In this document: in pieces, positions 1 to 9,328 of the stretch | How positions within the stretch are numbered: the stretch's first letter is position 1 | How the letters are laid out: every line of letters starts with the position of its first letter | Assembly: GCF_001515305.1 (NCBI RefSeq) | Contig: NZ_LNQV01000013.1 | Span: 36,155-100,154, forward strand | Source of the DNA: Aquitalea pelogenes | Lineage (GTDB): Bacteria > Pseudomonadota > Gammaproteobacteria > Burkholderiales > Chromobacteriaceae | DNA: 64,000 nt | Direction of reading: 5' to 3' | Notes under the pieces: model-generated | The model's database searches: none | Seen by the model: the letters and a program-made list of their open reading frames with translations, nothing else | Told to the model about the DNA's origin: nothing | Position numbers and translations under genes: made by a program

Positions 1-2
1 AC

Positions 3-533
3 TACCGCAAGGGCCCGGCTGCCCAGCAAGGCCTGACCCAGATCCGCAAGAAAGCCTTGCGCGACATGGGTGCGTCGCTGTCGTCCGAGCATGCCAACCT
101 GATTTCCATCGGCATGGAAACGCTGGCCTTGCGGGTAGGGCACTGCAGCAACACCGCCCAGCAACTGGCCGAATACCTGGAAGCACACCCGGCAGTGCGC
201 AAGGTGTCCTATCCGGGCCTGCCCAGCCACCCGCAATACCAGCGCGCGCGTGAACTGTTCCGTGGCAATGCCTGGCTGCTGTCCTTCGAACTGTACGACG
301 CCGCACAAACCAATACCCTGCTCAATACCCTGCAAGTGCCGATCAAGGCCACTGGCCTGGGCGATACCCGCACGCTGGTGATTCCGGTGGCCTCCACCAT
401 TTTCTGGGAAGCCGGCCCGGAAAAACGCAAGGAAATGGATATTCCGGACGGCATGGTACGGGTGTCGGTCGGGCTGGAAGAGGTGGGCGACCTGATTGCC
501 GATTTTGAACAGGCTTTTGCCAGCCTGGGCTAA
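3..533 (+). CDS. Cys/Met metabolism PLP-dependent enzyme, C-terminal part
   Basis: The C-terminal part of a fold-type I PLP enzyme of the cystathionine gamma-synthase / O-acetylhomoserine sulfhydrylase / methionine gamma-lyase family. The reading frame is open from base 3, so the gene starts outside the window and the PLP lysine is not visible. Family marks seen are the segment NTAQQLAEYLEAHPAV followed by VSYPGLPSHPQY, and the substrate-carboxylate region with GLGDTRTLV and later VRVSVGLE near the end. The family acts in sulfur amino-acid metabolism in the cytoplasm. Which member it is cannot be decided from this fragment. A hairpin follows the stop codon, and the next gene points the other way. 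Confidence 0.85.
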   Translation, partial: YRKGPAAQQGLTQIRKKALRDMGASLSSEHANLISIGMETLALRVGHCSNTAQQLAEYLEAHPAVRKVSYPGLPSHPQYQRARELFRGNAWLLSFELYDAAQTNTLLNTLQVPIKATGLGDTRTLVIPVASTIFWEAGPEKRKEMDIPDGMVRVSVGLEEVGDLIADFEQAFASLG

Positions 534-546
534 ATACTGAATAAAT

Positions 547-583
547 ACGGGCGCGCCGACCGGGAGGTCCGCCGCCCGTTGTT
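547..583 (+). terminator. Hairpin between convergent genes
   Basis: Inverted repeat ACGGGCG (547-553) and CGCCCGT (573-579) followed by TTGTT. It sits between two genes that converge, so it may end transcription of the PLP enzyme. The T-run is short, so this is a moderate call. Confidence 0.45.
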
Positions 584-595
584 ACATGGCCAGTT

Positions 596-1627
596 TCAGC
601 GTGCGTCAGCAAAGCCCTGCAACACATTCACTGCGTTGATGCCGATTTCCTCCACCATATAGCCACCCTCCATCACGAACAGCGTGGGTGCACCAATGGC
701 GCCAATGCTGGCCCCCATGCGCAGGTAGTCCGGGCTTGCCAGCCTGAAATGGCTGATGGGGTCGTGCTCGAAGGTATCCACCCCCAGTGAAATCACCACC
801 GCGTCCGGCTGATAGGCGCGGATGCGCTGGCAGGCATCTTGCAGGGCAATTGCGTAGGCCGCCCAGTCGGTGCCGTGTGGCAACGGGTAGTTGAGGTTGA
901 AGCCCACGCCGGCTCCGCTGCCGGTTTCGTCACGATGGCCGGAAAAATACGGGTAGGAGCGGCGCGGGTCGCCATGCAGCGAGACAAACAGCACATCCGG
1001 GCGCTGGTAGAAAATGCTTTGCGTGCCGTTGCCATGGTGAAAGTCCACATCCAGCACCACAACCCGCTTGCCACCCTGATCCAGGCAGGACTGCGCGGCA
1101 ATGGCCGCATTGTTCAGATAGCAGTAACCGCCCATGTACTCCGCTGCCGCATGGTGGCCGGGCGGGCGGCATAGCGCAAAAGCACTGTCGTGGCCTTGCA
1201 GCAGGTGGTCCATGGCGCTGAGTGCTGTATCCGCGCTGCCGCGCACCGCCTGCCAGGTACCGCTGGTGATGGCCACCCCGGCATCCATGGCATAAAACCC
1301 CAGCTTGCCGTCGATATGTTCCGGCTCGATATCACTGCGCAAATCCCGCACCGGCCACACCAGTGGCAGTGCATCATGCTGATGGCCCAGCGCACTCCAT
1401 TCCTGCCAGGCCTGCTCCAGAAAACGCACGTAGCGTTCACTGTGTACCCGTGCATAACGCGCGCTGTCATAGTGCGCCGCCCTGGCAATTTCCCCCAGGC
1501 CGCTGTGGCGCACCCGCTCCAGAATGGTGTCGGCACGATGCGGCATTTCAAAGCAGGGCGACACCTTGCCATCCTTCAGTTCGGAGGCGTGGTGCAGTTG
1601 GTGGTCCGGATTATAAAAAGTAAGCAT
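596..1627 (-). CDS. Histone deacetylase / acetylpolyamine amidohydrolase family protein
   Basis: A 343-residue protein of the arginase-deacetylase fold. It shows the zinc-site signatures of the family: RPPGHHA (about residue 153), VVLDVDFHHGNGTQ (about 189-202), and a C-terminal VSLGVDTFEHDP then VMEGGY. Bacterial members remove acetyl groups from polyamines, small amides or lysines using zinc, in the cytoplasm. Full length for the family. It is divergent from an Lrp/AsnC regulator gene (start at 1748) with about 120 bases between the starts, so that regulator may control it; this is inferred from position only. The exact substrate cannot be read from sequence. Confidence 0.9.
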   Translation of the reverse strand: MLTFYNPDHQLHHASELKDGKVSPCFEMPHRADTILERVRHSGLGEIARAAHYDSARYARVHSERYVRFLEQAWQEWSALGHQHDALPLVWPVRDLRSDIEPEHIDGKLGFYAMDAGVAITSGTWQAVRGSADTALSAMDHLLQGHDSAFALCRPPGHHAAAEYMGGYCYLNNAAIAAQSCLDQGGKRVVVLDVDFHHGNGTQSIFYQRPDVLFVSLHGDPRRSYPYFSGHRDETGSGAGVGFNLNYPLPHGTDWAAYAIALQDACQRIRAYQPDAVVISLGVDTFEHDPISHFRLASPDYLRMGASIGAIGAPTLFVMEGGYMVEEIGINAVNVLQGFADAR

Positions 1628-1747
1628 GTTAACCCTGGCTGGCTGTTGTCCTGTTGCACAGTATGCTTGCCAGACAGGAAAAATATTTTGCTTTTCTTGT
1701 TATAAAAAAGCCAAACTGCGCAAAGAAAATAATGGAATTGGCAAAAA

Positions 1748-2230
1748 ATGAGAAAGAACAAAACAGATGACGCACTGGATGCAGTGGACAAGGCCATCCT
1801 GCAGCATTTGCAGCGTGACGGTGCCATGTCCACGCCCAAACTGGCCGAGCAGTTGTCACTCAGTGTGACGCCCTGCTGGCGACGGCTCAAAAGGCTGGAA
1901 GAAGAGGGCTATATCCTGGGTTATCAGGCCAATCTGGACCGCCGCAAACTGGGGCTGGATGTACTGGCCTATGTCAGCCTGCGCTTTGGCAATGTCGGCG
2001 ATCAGGAGCCCAACCGCTTTGAAGCGCTGATCCGCGACCATGAACAAGTACTGTCCTGTCACAAAATCACCGGCGAGGCGGATTATCTGCTGGTGGTGCT
2101 GGCCAGGGATCTGGACGACTACAGCGCCTTTGTCGAGCAATTGCGCGCCGTGCCGGGCATCAGTGCCATCCATTCAAATCTGGCGCTGAAAGAAGTGAAA
2201 GCCAGCAGCCGCATTCCGCTGCCAGACTGA
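1748..2230 (+). CDS. Lrp/AsnC family transcriptional regulator
   Basis: A 160-residue regulator. The N-terminal helix-turn-helix covers about residues 10-60 (DAVDKAILQHLQRDG, then LSVTPCWRRLKRLEEEG), and the C-terminal RAM / ligand-binding domain contains the typical CHKITGEADYLLVVLARDL. Family members are DNA-binding octamers that respond to amino acids or related small molecules. The gene faces the deacetylase-like gene across a short AT-rich gap that probably holds both promoters. The target genes are inferred, not shown. It converges with the chemotaxis receptor gene downstream, with a GC-rich hairpin in between. Confidence 0.92.
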   Translation: MRKNKTDDALDAVDKAILQHLQRDGAMSTPKLAEQLSLSVTPCWRRLKRLEEEGYILGYQANLDRRKLGLDVLAYVSLRFGNVGDQEPNRFEALIRDHEQVLSCHKITGEADYLLVVLARDLDDYSAFVEQLRAVPGISAIHSNLALKEVKASSRIPLPD

Positions 2231-2232
2231 AA

Positions 2233-2262
2233 CGCCCCGGTCGCTGCTTACGGTCCGGGGCG
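2233..2262. terminator. GC-rich hairpin between convergent genes
   Basis: Perfect 8-base arms CGCCCCGG (2233-2240) and CCGGGGCG (2255-2262) just after the Lrp-family stop codon. There is no strong T-run on either side, so termination is plausible but not certain. Confidence 0.4.
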
Positions 2263-2299
2263 CTGGGTGATGGCTGGTCAGGCGTATGTCGTGTGGCTG

Positions 2300-4305
2300 T
2301 CAGACATATTCATGGCTGTGATTGAAGAACTCGAAACAGGCTTTCAGTTCGTCCTTCTGGCGCGGGCTGATGTCGACAAATTCCAGACCGTAAATTTCGC
2401 CATTGTTCTCCGTCTGCAGCCACTTCACCCGGGCAGTCAGTTTCAGCGGTGCCTGCTCGCGGTAATCATCAATGCTGTCATGCGGCAGCAATACCTGCAG
2501 TTGCATGAGGCTGTGCTCGGCCCGGTTCAGCGCCAGCGGCAGGCGCAGCTTGATGCCGGACAGACTGAAGTCCTCGGTAATGGCATCGCGCAACTGGTCG
2601 CCATCCTTCACCTGCACCAGAATATGCTGGCGCACGCGTGGCAGCCTGCGGTTGTCGTTGGCAATCGCCTCTATCTGGCTGGACTGGTCAAACTGGAAGC
2701 TTTCCATGATGGTGCGCAAATCGGTGGAGGTGCGGAACAGCACCTCGCTGATGGCGCCGGTGGTATGCACTTTGTAGGCATTGTCACTCAGCGTGGTCAG
2801 CAGGGTTTCCAGCTGGCCGCGCATGGATTCCAGCCTTGCCATCTGCTCCTGGCTGGCCGCGCCGATTTGCCGGGCCGCCGTCACATTGCCTTCGATATCC
2901 TCCACCAGCCCGCTGATGGACTGGCTGGCCTGTTCGGCTTTTTCCATGCCCAGCCGCGTGCTGCTGATGATGCCTTGCACTGACTCGGTATTTTCCTGAA
3001 TCAGCGTCCCCAGGCTGTTGATGATCTGGGTGATTTCGTCGGTAGCCTTGGCCGCATTCTGTGCCAGCTTGCGTACTTCGTCCGCCACCACGGCAAAGCC
3101 GCGGCCATGCTCGCCGGCGCGTGCCGCCTCAATCGCCGCATTCAGCGCCAGCAGGTTGGTCTGGTCGGTGATGCTGGCAATGGACTGGGTAATCACCTGG
3201 ATTTTCTGGTTGGCTTCGCCCAGCGCCACAATGCGGGTTTCGGCATGGTGCGCCTCGGCCACCGCAGCATCCATCTCGCGGATGTTGTCACGCATGGTGG
3301 ACATGCTGTCGTGTGCGCTCCTGCGCGCCTTGTCGGCGTGTTCGGTCACGCTGCCGGCAAGGTCCAGCACGGTTCTGGCTGTTTGCGACAGGTCCGACGT
3401 TGCCTGGCGCACGGCGGCAGAATGCTGCTCCTCTTCATTGGAGGTATCGGCAATATGGCTGGAAATGTCGGAAATCTGGTAGGACGACTGCACCACCTGC
3501 TTGGTGTTCAGGTCGATCTTGCGCATGTACAAGGTCAGCTGCTCGGCCATATGACGCATGGTGGACAACAGGCTGTTGTCATGGCCGGAGCGGTCGATGA
3601 TTTCCACCGCCAGATTGCCACTGGCAATGGTGTTGGCAATGCTGGCCGCGTAGGCGGTTCGCCACCCAGAATCCGCAGCAGGCGACGGTATTGCAGCAGG
3701 CTGATACCCAGCACGCTCAAGGTGGTGAGAATGGCAATCAGCGCATAGGCCAGCACGGCATTGTCCCGCACCGTGGTCTTGTACTGCTGGGTTTGCTTGC
3801 TCTTGTTCGCCAGGCTTTGCGCCAGCTGGTCCAGGCTCTTGTTGATGGCTTCGGTGGAATCATCAAACCCGTTCCCCTTGGCCTTCATGATGGCATTGCC
3901 AGCCTCCCGTCCCTGATGGATATAGGCCTCGGCCATTATTACACCCGTCTGGTGCAATGCCTGCACCAAAGGCTTGATCTGTCCTACCTCGGATGCTGCA
4001 TCCGGCAACATGGTTTGCAACACATCCAGGTTCTGCATCGCCTGCTTGAGGTTTTCCGCAGCATCACGGTAATCGTCCCCACCTTCGCCAGTCGCCCCGG
4101 CATCGGTCAGAAACTGCTGAATCTGCACCACGTTAAAACGGGTGTCCCGAAACACCAGGCTGGCCTGGTTGAAGCGCTCCACCTCGTCATCGGCCTGACG
4201 TTGCAGATTATTGGTCCACCAGGTAACGGCACTTCCCGTCAGCAGCAGGCTGGCAACCAGCACCGCTCCCAGAATCATGGTTTTCTTTACCGATGATGAA
4301 GACAT
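2300..4305 (-). pseudogene. Methyl-accepting chemotaxis protein with C-terminal PilZ domain, frameshifted
   Basis: As read, the gene is split into two frames near 3655-3660. The first frame (start at 4305, GGAG five bases upstream) gives an N-terminal membrane segment, an extracytoplasmic sensor region, a second membrane segment and [10 protein letters not shown]. The second gives the rest from [11 protein letters not shown] on. Adding one G in GAACCGCC restores [12 protein letters not shown], a usual linker in this receptor type, and makes a 668-residue protein. The cytoplasmic part has the conserved signalling tip [20 protein letters not shown]. The C-terminus has PilZ marks (RRLPR and DFSLSGIKL), so c-di-GMP binding is likely. 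It would signal to CheA/CheW at the membrane. The shift is either a sequencing error or a true inactivating deletion. Confidence 0.85.
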
Positions 4306-4430
4306 ATAGGCTCCAGCCAAAACTTGATAAGTGGATTTGTCGGACAGAATACACAAGAAGCGGCAAAAGGAATATCCGGTTTCCATCTGATCACTCCTGG
4401 ATTTTGCCAACCGACAAGCCTACAAAAGCT

Positions 4431-6959
4431 TCACGCGTCTGGCCGTAACTCACCTTTTTGTGGGGTGGTGTTTACAAGGTTGATCGTCCCGCGCCAGCCG
4501 TCCACCACCAGCGGTTGGCCATCTTGCAATTGAGTGAGGATGCCCGGCAGGTTGGCTACGGCAGGGATGCACAATTCCCGAGCGACGATGGCTCCGTGCG
4601 ACAAGTAGCCACCGGTCTCCATTACCAGTGCACCGGCTTTCAGGAACAGGGGCGTCCAGGCCGGGTCGGTGGAGGGGGCCACCAGAACATCGCCGGGCAC
4701 CAGGCGTGCGCTTTCCGATGGATGACGGATCAGCCTCGCCGCACCTTGCGCTTTACCGACGCCAATGGCCAAACCATGCCAGCTGGCATTCGAGGCCTGA
4801 ATAGGAGGTGGCGCGATGGACTTGCCGTCGAGCACCACTTCCGCCGCCGGGTTTTCTTGCCAATGTTTGGCCTGACGCATGCGGTCCCGTACGCGGTGAC
4901 GGGTTGCGTGGGTCGACAGCTGGCCGAGCAGCGCAGCGGTCATCTCCTCGGGCAGCAACTGGAAAGCCTGGGCGGCGGCGTCTATGTGACCGCTGCTTGT
5001 CAAGCGTTGGCCGATTTCCAGCGCCAGCAGGCGCATGACTTCGCCAAAGGCAGCAAAAGCGCTGCGAGCAGCTTCGCGGTCATTGCACTCCACTTGGGCT
5101 TTGTGCAGGAACTGACGCGCCAGAATACGTGCACTCCAGGGGAGTGTGCTGTCCAGGCGTTGCCAGGCGGCCTGTTGCGCAGCTTGCTGACGTTGTGGAA
5201 GTGCGTCCGCGTCTTGTTGCATCAGCGCAGTTATTTGTTCCAGCAGGTAGCCTGGCTGCTCGCGCCAGCGAGGTGAGCGGACGTAGGTTTCGTAGATCCC
5301 GCGATGGCCGTAACGCTCCAGAAAGGTGGTAAATGCCAGCCGGAACGGGTGTTCTGTGGGCAGCGACTGCCAGTTGGTGCCAGCCAGCAGCATGGCTGAG
5401 GCGGCTGGGTCCTGGCGCGCCAGTGCGGCTAGCTTCAGCAAGTCCAGGTTTTGTTGCGCGGTGACGCTGGGCGGGCCGCCGGCCATCAGCGCGGCACTCA
5501 ATGCGGCTGCTTCTCCCGGCAGATGACGCTCCAGCAGGTCCATCAACATGGATAGTCCACCACCGCTGGAGCCTTGCAGGTAGATCATGTCCAGCTGGCC
5601 ATACATGTGGCTGACGTAGGTTTGCATGCGTTCGACCAGCGCCGGGTTGTCCAGTCGGCTCAGGTCTTCCTGACGCCACCGGGTGCACAAGGCGTGAGTA
5701 TTGGCGATTTGCGCCCGGCCGTTGCGGCGCGCGCCTTTGTCTTGCCGGGCGTAGCGCAATATGTGGCCCAGGCGGCGTAGCTTCTGGCGGAATGTGGCCG
5801 GTGGTACGACGATGTCTGAGTGATGGCCGCCCATCATGCGGTTGAGCAGCGTCGGCTGAATGCCCAGCGCGTCGTAGCCTTCCCATTGCAGCAGCGACAC
5901 GTTCAAATACAGCCGCCCCTGAATCAGCGCCACGCGTTGTGCGCCCGGCAGCAACCGGTAGCCGGCACGGTGCCAGCCTTGCTCCAGCATCAGATTGACC
6001 ATCTGGCGCGCCGGTCCCCAGTCAAATGCGTCCATCACATCTGGCACCACGTCGCGGGTGTTGCCGTTGGACCACATGGTGCCTTGACCGGTGAGGCCGG
6101 GGTAGCTGGGCCAGGCATGGGTGGTAATCGGGCGCGCCTGCACCAGCTGGAACTGCCGACCATCCCAGGTCCATTCGAAGTCGTACCATGGCTCGGCCAG
6201 ATCAAGAGCCAGGGCTGCATCGCGCACCAGACGCGCCAGATCCTGCGCCTGCTCCTGGCTCAGCGTGTTGTTGCCGTTGCGCTCGATGGCGATGGCTTGG
6301 GTGACGTCGCGCGGAAAGGTCAGCACGATTTCTTCGCCATTCACCACGCCGGCCACTAGTTGCTCCGCCAGGCCGGCGACGGCACTGATCACCACCTGAT
6401 CGTCGCGGCCAGTCAGCGGGTGGCAGCTGAACGCAATGCCGGAGCAGCGCGCTTCCACCATCGGCATGATCACCACAGCCATGCGGCCATCGGCCGGCGG
6501 CAGGCCGCGATGCTCACGATATACGGTGGCAGCGTCTGACCACTGGGATGCCCACACTGCGCGAATGGCATCCAGTACTGCTGGCAGGCCCTGCATATTC
6601 AGCTGGCTGTGATGCAGGCCAGCGAAAGAAGCTGAGCGGGAATCTTCTTGCGTTGCGGAGGAACGCACCGCAAGCGGTAGCGTGAGCCAGCCTCGTGCGC
6701 GGAGTGCGATTTCTATATCCGCGGCCAGTGTCGGCGGGAATGGCAAACTCATCACTCTTGATCGACGCTCTGCCAAAGGCATGGCTTGGGCGAGAAAATC
6801 AGCACCCAGGGCGTCGCGGCAGGCGTCGGCACTCAGCGTCAGCGCCTCTGGTACGGGTAAGCCATAGCGGTGCAGGCGACCGACTCCATGGCCTTTGCCG
6901 CCAGCGATAGCGGGGCCGGCTAACTCTGCAGCGGTAAGATCGAGCAGGTAGGTTTTCAT
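4431..6959 (-). CDS. PEP-utilising phosphotransferase, rifampicin phosphotransferase-like
   Basis: An 842-residue protein with the order ATP-binding PEP/pyruvate-dikinase N-domain (AGGKGHGVGRL near the start; VRSSATQEDS and SFAGLHHSQ about residues 98-120), a long middle region, and a C-terminal swivelling phosphohistidine domain (ETGGYLSHGAIVARE, with the phospho-acceptor His). Length and domain order match rifampicin phosphotransferases and PEP-synthase-like enzymes, which move a phosphate from ATP to a small molecule through the histidine. The PEP-binding barrel of true PEP synthase is absent, which favours the antibiotic- or metabolite-modifying class. It overlaps the upstream TetR gene by four bases (ATGA), so both form one operon controlled by that repressor. 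The substrate is not known. Confidence 0.82.
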   Translation of the reverse strand: MKTYLLDLTAAELAGPAIAGGKGHGVGRLHRYGLPVPEALTLSADACRDALGADFLAQAMPLAERRSRVMSLPFPPTLAADIEIALRARGWLTLPLAVRSSATQEDSRSASFAGLHHSQLNMQGLPAVLDAIRAVWASQWSDAATVYREHRGLPPADGRMAVVIMPMVEARCSGIAFSCHPLTGRDDQVVISAVAGLAEQLVAGVVNGEEIVLTFPRDVTQAIAIERNGNNTLSQEQAQDLARLVRDAALALDLAEPWYDFEWTWDGRQFQLVQARPITTHAWPSYPGLTGQGTMWSNGNTRDVVPDVMDAFDWGPARQMVNLMLEQGWHRAGYRLLPGAQRVALIQGRLYLNVSLLQWEGYDALGIQPTLLNRMMGGHHSDIVVPPATFRQKLRRLGHILRYARQDKGARRNGRAQIANTHALCTRWRQEDLSRLDNPALVERMQTYVSHMYGQLDMIYLQGSSGGGLSMLMDLLERHLPGEAAALSAALMAGGPPSVTAQQNLDLLKLAALARQDPAASAMLLAGTNWQSLPTEHPFRLAFTTFLERYGHRGIYETYVRSPRWREQPGYLLEQITALMQQDADALPQRQQAAQQAAWQRLDSTLPWSARILARQFLHKAQVECNDREAARSAFAAFGEVMRLLALEIGQRLTSSGHIDAAAQAFQLLPEEMTAALLGQLSTHATRHRVRDRMRQAKHWQENPAAEVVLDGKSIAPPPIQASNASWHGLAIGVGKAQGAARLIRHPSESARLVPGDVLVAPSTDPAWTPLFLKAGALVMETGGYLSHGAIVARELCIPAVANLPGILTQLQDGQPLVVDGWRGTINLVNTTPQKGELRPDA

Positions 6960-7552
6960 GTGCGTGCGCCTTGCAAAAAGATGTCCAGTATTTCGTCGTA
7001 GCCCTGATGCAGCGAGGCTTCTGGCGTCTTGAACCAGTACATCATCGCGCCCATGTGCAGGAAGGCCAGGTGACGCGCCAGATGGCTGGCGGGAATGTCT
7101 GTGCGGATTTCACCGCTTTGCTGGCCGGCAGCGAGGAGCTGCAGGTAGATACGGTCCAGACCGCTGCGGTTTTCCGTTCCCATGCTGGAGATGGGACGGC
7201 ACAGACGGTGCTGGATGTAAGGGCCGATATATTCGCGCCTTGCTTCGGAATAGCTGGCGGAGGCGCGCAGGAACAAGCGCAGCCGGGTGGCGCAGTCGGG
7301 CGCATCCGCCAATTGCTGCTGCATGGATGGCAGCGCGGCGGCCAGGTCTGCATGCATGCGGTGGGTGACCAGCGCTTCTTTGACCGGAAAATATTTATAT
7401 AGGGTGCCTTTGGCCAGATCGGCGCGTTGGGCGATCTGCTCCATGGTCACGGCTTCGTAGCCGTATTGCGAGAAGAGCTCGAAAGCGCACTCCACCAGGT
7501 GCTCCATGGTTTGCTGGCGCTTGCGCTCGCGGCGGCTGTTTTCGGCTTCCAT
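6956..7552 (-). CDS. TetR family repressor
   Basis: A 198-residue TetR-type regulator. The N-terminal helix-turn-helix is clear: AFELFSQYGYEAVTMEQIA, then RADLAKGTLYKYFPVKEAL (about residues 23-62). The C-terminal helical ligand domain is variable, as usual. It is the first gene of a two-gene operon with the PEP-utilising phosphotransferase. A perfect palindrome lies 18 bases upstream of the start codon, so autorepression relieved by a ligand, perhaps the substrate of the partner enzyme, is the natural model. The ligand is inferred, not known. Confidence 0.92.
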   Translation of the reverse strand: MEAENSRRERKRQQTMEHLVECAFELFSQYGYEAVTMEQIAQRADLAKGTLYKYFPVKEALVTHRMHADLAAALPSMQQQLADAPDCATRLRLFLRASASYSEARREYIGPYIQHRLCRPISSMGTENRSGLDRIYLQLLAAGQQSGEIRTDIPASHLARHLAFLHMGAMMYWFKTPEASLHQGYDEILDIFLQGART

Positions 7553-7570
7553 TATTTATGAACGAAGTAT

Positions 7571-7593
7571 AAAAATGAACGACGTTCATTTTT
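7571..7593. promoter_or_regulatory. TetR-type operator, perfect 23-base palindrome
   Basis: Perfect inverted repeat with 11-base arms (AAAAATGAACG and CGTTCATTTTT) around a single central A. It lies directly upstream of the TetR gene. The core ATGAACG-N-CGTTCAT is a shape common for TetR-family operators. Binding by the adjacent regulator is inferred. Confidence 0.8.
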
Positions 7594-8079
7594 GCATTTG
7601 TCATTGCAATTGGCAAGCGCTGTGCACTTGGAAGAGTGAAGGTGTGGTAGTTGATGATGGACGCGCACCATGACAGGCTGGTGCGGCTCAGGGCGGCTAC
7701 GGGCTGATCATGGGGCGTCAGCTTTGCCTGCCATTGTTCTATCATGTCGGCTTTGTTGCATTAATCCGGGCTTGCGTCTGTCCGGTAGAATGACGGCATG
7801 AGCAAGTCCCTCCTGACCATCGGCATCTGTCCGGCAAAGAGGGACCGCTTTCAAAGTGGGACCCGTCATTCCTCACCTTGAATGTGAATGGCTGTTTTGG
7901 CCGACCTAATTCCGGCCAGGTTGACCAACCGTAAGTTGGTCGGCCAAAGCTGCTATTTGACGAGAATATTTTGATGGGCTGCTTTATGGTTCTCATCCGC
8001 CATTTGAAAATGCTCACAAAGACTCTCGGTCCATTCAGCAAAATGATGCATCCATCAGCTTGCTGGGCTCGGTAATAGA
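7594..8079. other. Non-coding stretch with an IS-end-like sequence and a hairpin
   Basis: No convincing gene is seen. The motif GGCTTTGTTGCATTAATC near 7748 resembles the terminal inverted repeat of IS5/IS903-type elements, but no transposase and no second end are visible, so at most this is a scar. Further on, the arms TTGGCCGACC (7897-7906) and GGTCGGCCAA (7938-7947) form an inverted repeat, and inside it GACCAAC (7923-7929) pairs with GTTGGTC (7935-7941). Function unknown. Confidence 0.35.
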
Positions 8080-8817
8080 CTACCGCGATGCCTCTTCGAA
8101 TGAGGACCCGGACGCCATTCTGTCTACAAGAGCCACGACCGCAGGCGTACCACCATGCGCGGTAAGCCACTGGCTTGTTCGGCAAGCCGCCTTGGCGTAG
8201 AGCTGGTGGTCTGTCAGCGCGGATTTGTTCCATTCAAGCATGCCTGTCGGCATGGCGGCCGACGAGGAGACCAGGCAGCGGTCAGCCTGACCGGCCGGCA
8301 AGAGATAGCGAAGATCATCGGATGCAATCATTGCAATCCCTTCATCGAACCAAATCGGCATGCGTCCTACAGTAAATGCCCACCAGCCGATACGGTGATG
8401 CATTTCGTTCATCGGGAGTTCATGTGCCGCGATGGTGACATTGCTGCCACGCGGCGATAGTACGGCAACCTTGTCATACAACGACATCCCGCGCCGCCCG
8501 CCACCTCCCAGGCGGCGAAAGCAACCCTCATCCGAACACACCAGGATTCTTGGGCTTGCCTGAAGAGGCCCCCAGAAGTCAGTCAGTTCATGCTGCGCGC
8601 TTTCAATCATGCTGACGATGCCCGCCTGTTGTGCCGCGCTGAGTGACCGTTGCACATAGATGCCATGCTGCGCCTCCTTGAGTCCATAACAGGCAGGGCA
8701 GGTTGCGGCGGCGGCTGAGGGAAGCAAGTAGATGATTGCCGCCATGCCAATGGCAAACAGCACAAGAACAGCCGTGCCCAGTGCTCCAACGTATTCAGGA
8801 GGCCTTCTTGCACGCAT
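8080..8817 (-). CDS. Membrane-anchored protein with degenerate metallopeptidase motif
   Basis: A 245-residue protein with one N-terminal membrane segment (about residues 12-36), then a CPAC pair, and a domain resembling gluzincin-type peptidases. The stretch AAHELPMNEMHHRIG, followed about 20 residues later by IWFDEGIAM, matches the layout of HExxH plus a downstream Glu. The second His of HExxH is Met here (HELPM), so catalytic zinc binding is uncertain. The domain should sit on the periplasmic side. The downstream gene on the same strand is separated by a few bases from the DUF3224 gene, so they may be co-transcribed. No specific function is recognised. Confidence 0.6.
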   Translation of the reverse strand: MRARRPPEYVGALGTAVLVLFAIGMAAIIYLLPSAAAATCPACYGLKEAQHGIYVQRSLSAAQQAGIVSMIESAQHELTDFWGPLQASPRILVCSDEGCFRRLGGGGRRGMSLYDKVAVLSPRGSNVTIAAHELPMNEMHHRIGWWAFTVGRMPIWFDEGIAMIASDDLRYLLPAGQADRCLVSSSAAMPTGMLEWNKSALTDHQLYAKAACRTSQWLTAHGGTPAVVALVDRMASGSSFEEASR

Positions 8818-8823
8818 TGCCAG

Positions 8824-9225
8824 TCATTCCTCAAGATGTGTGAGTTGATAGTCAAACTGGTAGTAATGCTGTCCGTCACGAATGTCGATTTCCATCGTGC
8901 CGCTTAAACCCTGCAATTCACCGGTCCCTGAATCTGGCACAACCTGCACCGTCAACGAGCGCTGTCCTTGCGCCATCACTCCAAAGTGCATCAAGGCAAA
9001 ACACCCTTCCAGACCTGCCAGCCTGCCTTCCACCCTCTCCATCGCTACATAGCCTGCCGAGCCGGGCTGGGTGCCACTGCTGGCCAGCATTTCACCCAGG
9101 CTTACCGCATCCAGGTCACCGTGGAATGTTTTGTGAATGGCCCTTCGGCTCAATTGTGCGGCCTCAGTGCCGGGTGCTGCAGGATGTACGGGTAGGGTGA
9201 TGTCAAACTGACCATTGGCTTGCAT
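8824..9225 (-). CDS. DUF3224 domain protein
   Basis: A 133-residue protein starting at the Met preceded by AGGA. It shows DUF3224 features: FDITLPVHP, then FHGDLDAVSLGEML, GSAGYVAMERVEGRLAGLEG, and a C-terminal GTMEIDIRDGQHYYQFDY. The family is thought to form a small beta-barrel; its biochemical role is not known. It lies divergent from an AraC-type regulator gene starting at 9329, a frequent arrangement that suggests control by that regulator. A longer reading from further upstream is possible but lacks a ribosome site. Confidence 0.8.
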   Translation of the reverse strand: MQANGQFDITLPVHPAAPGTEAAQLSRRAIHKTFHGDLDAVSLGEMLASSGTQPGSAGYVAMERVEGRLAGLEGCFALMHFGVMAQGQRSLTVQVVPDSGTGELQGLSGTMEIDIRDGQHYYQFDYQLTHLEE

Positions 9226-9328
9226 GATGTTTTCCTGGAGAGATTGAATGCGAATGCGGTTCAGCGAGTTCGACAAACCGCTATTGTCAGACCTATTCTT
9301 GCCAAAATAGTAAAACAGGTCATGATGC

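Noticed and set aside
2267..2983. Plus-strand open frame of 238 codons opposite the chemotaxis receptor
   Set aside because: It is the mirror of the conserved signalling domain of the receptor; the composition (many Leu, Gln, His) is typical for antisense of such genes.
7746..7870. IS element
   Set aside because: Only one end-like sequence, with no transposase, no opposite inverted repeat and no target duplication visible.
7742..8233. Long minus-strand open frame left of the membrane peptidase-like gene
   Set aside because: It overlaps the supported gene at 8080, has no ribosome site, low-quality residue content (many Arg, Trp and Cys) and no family resemblance.
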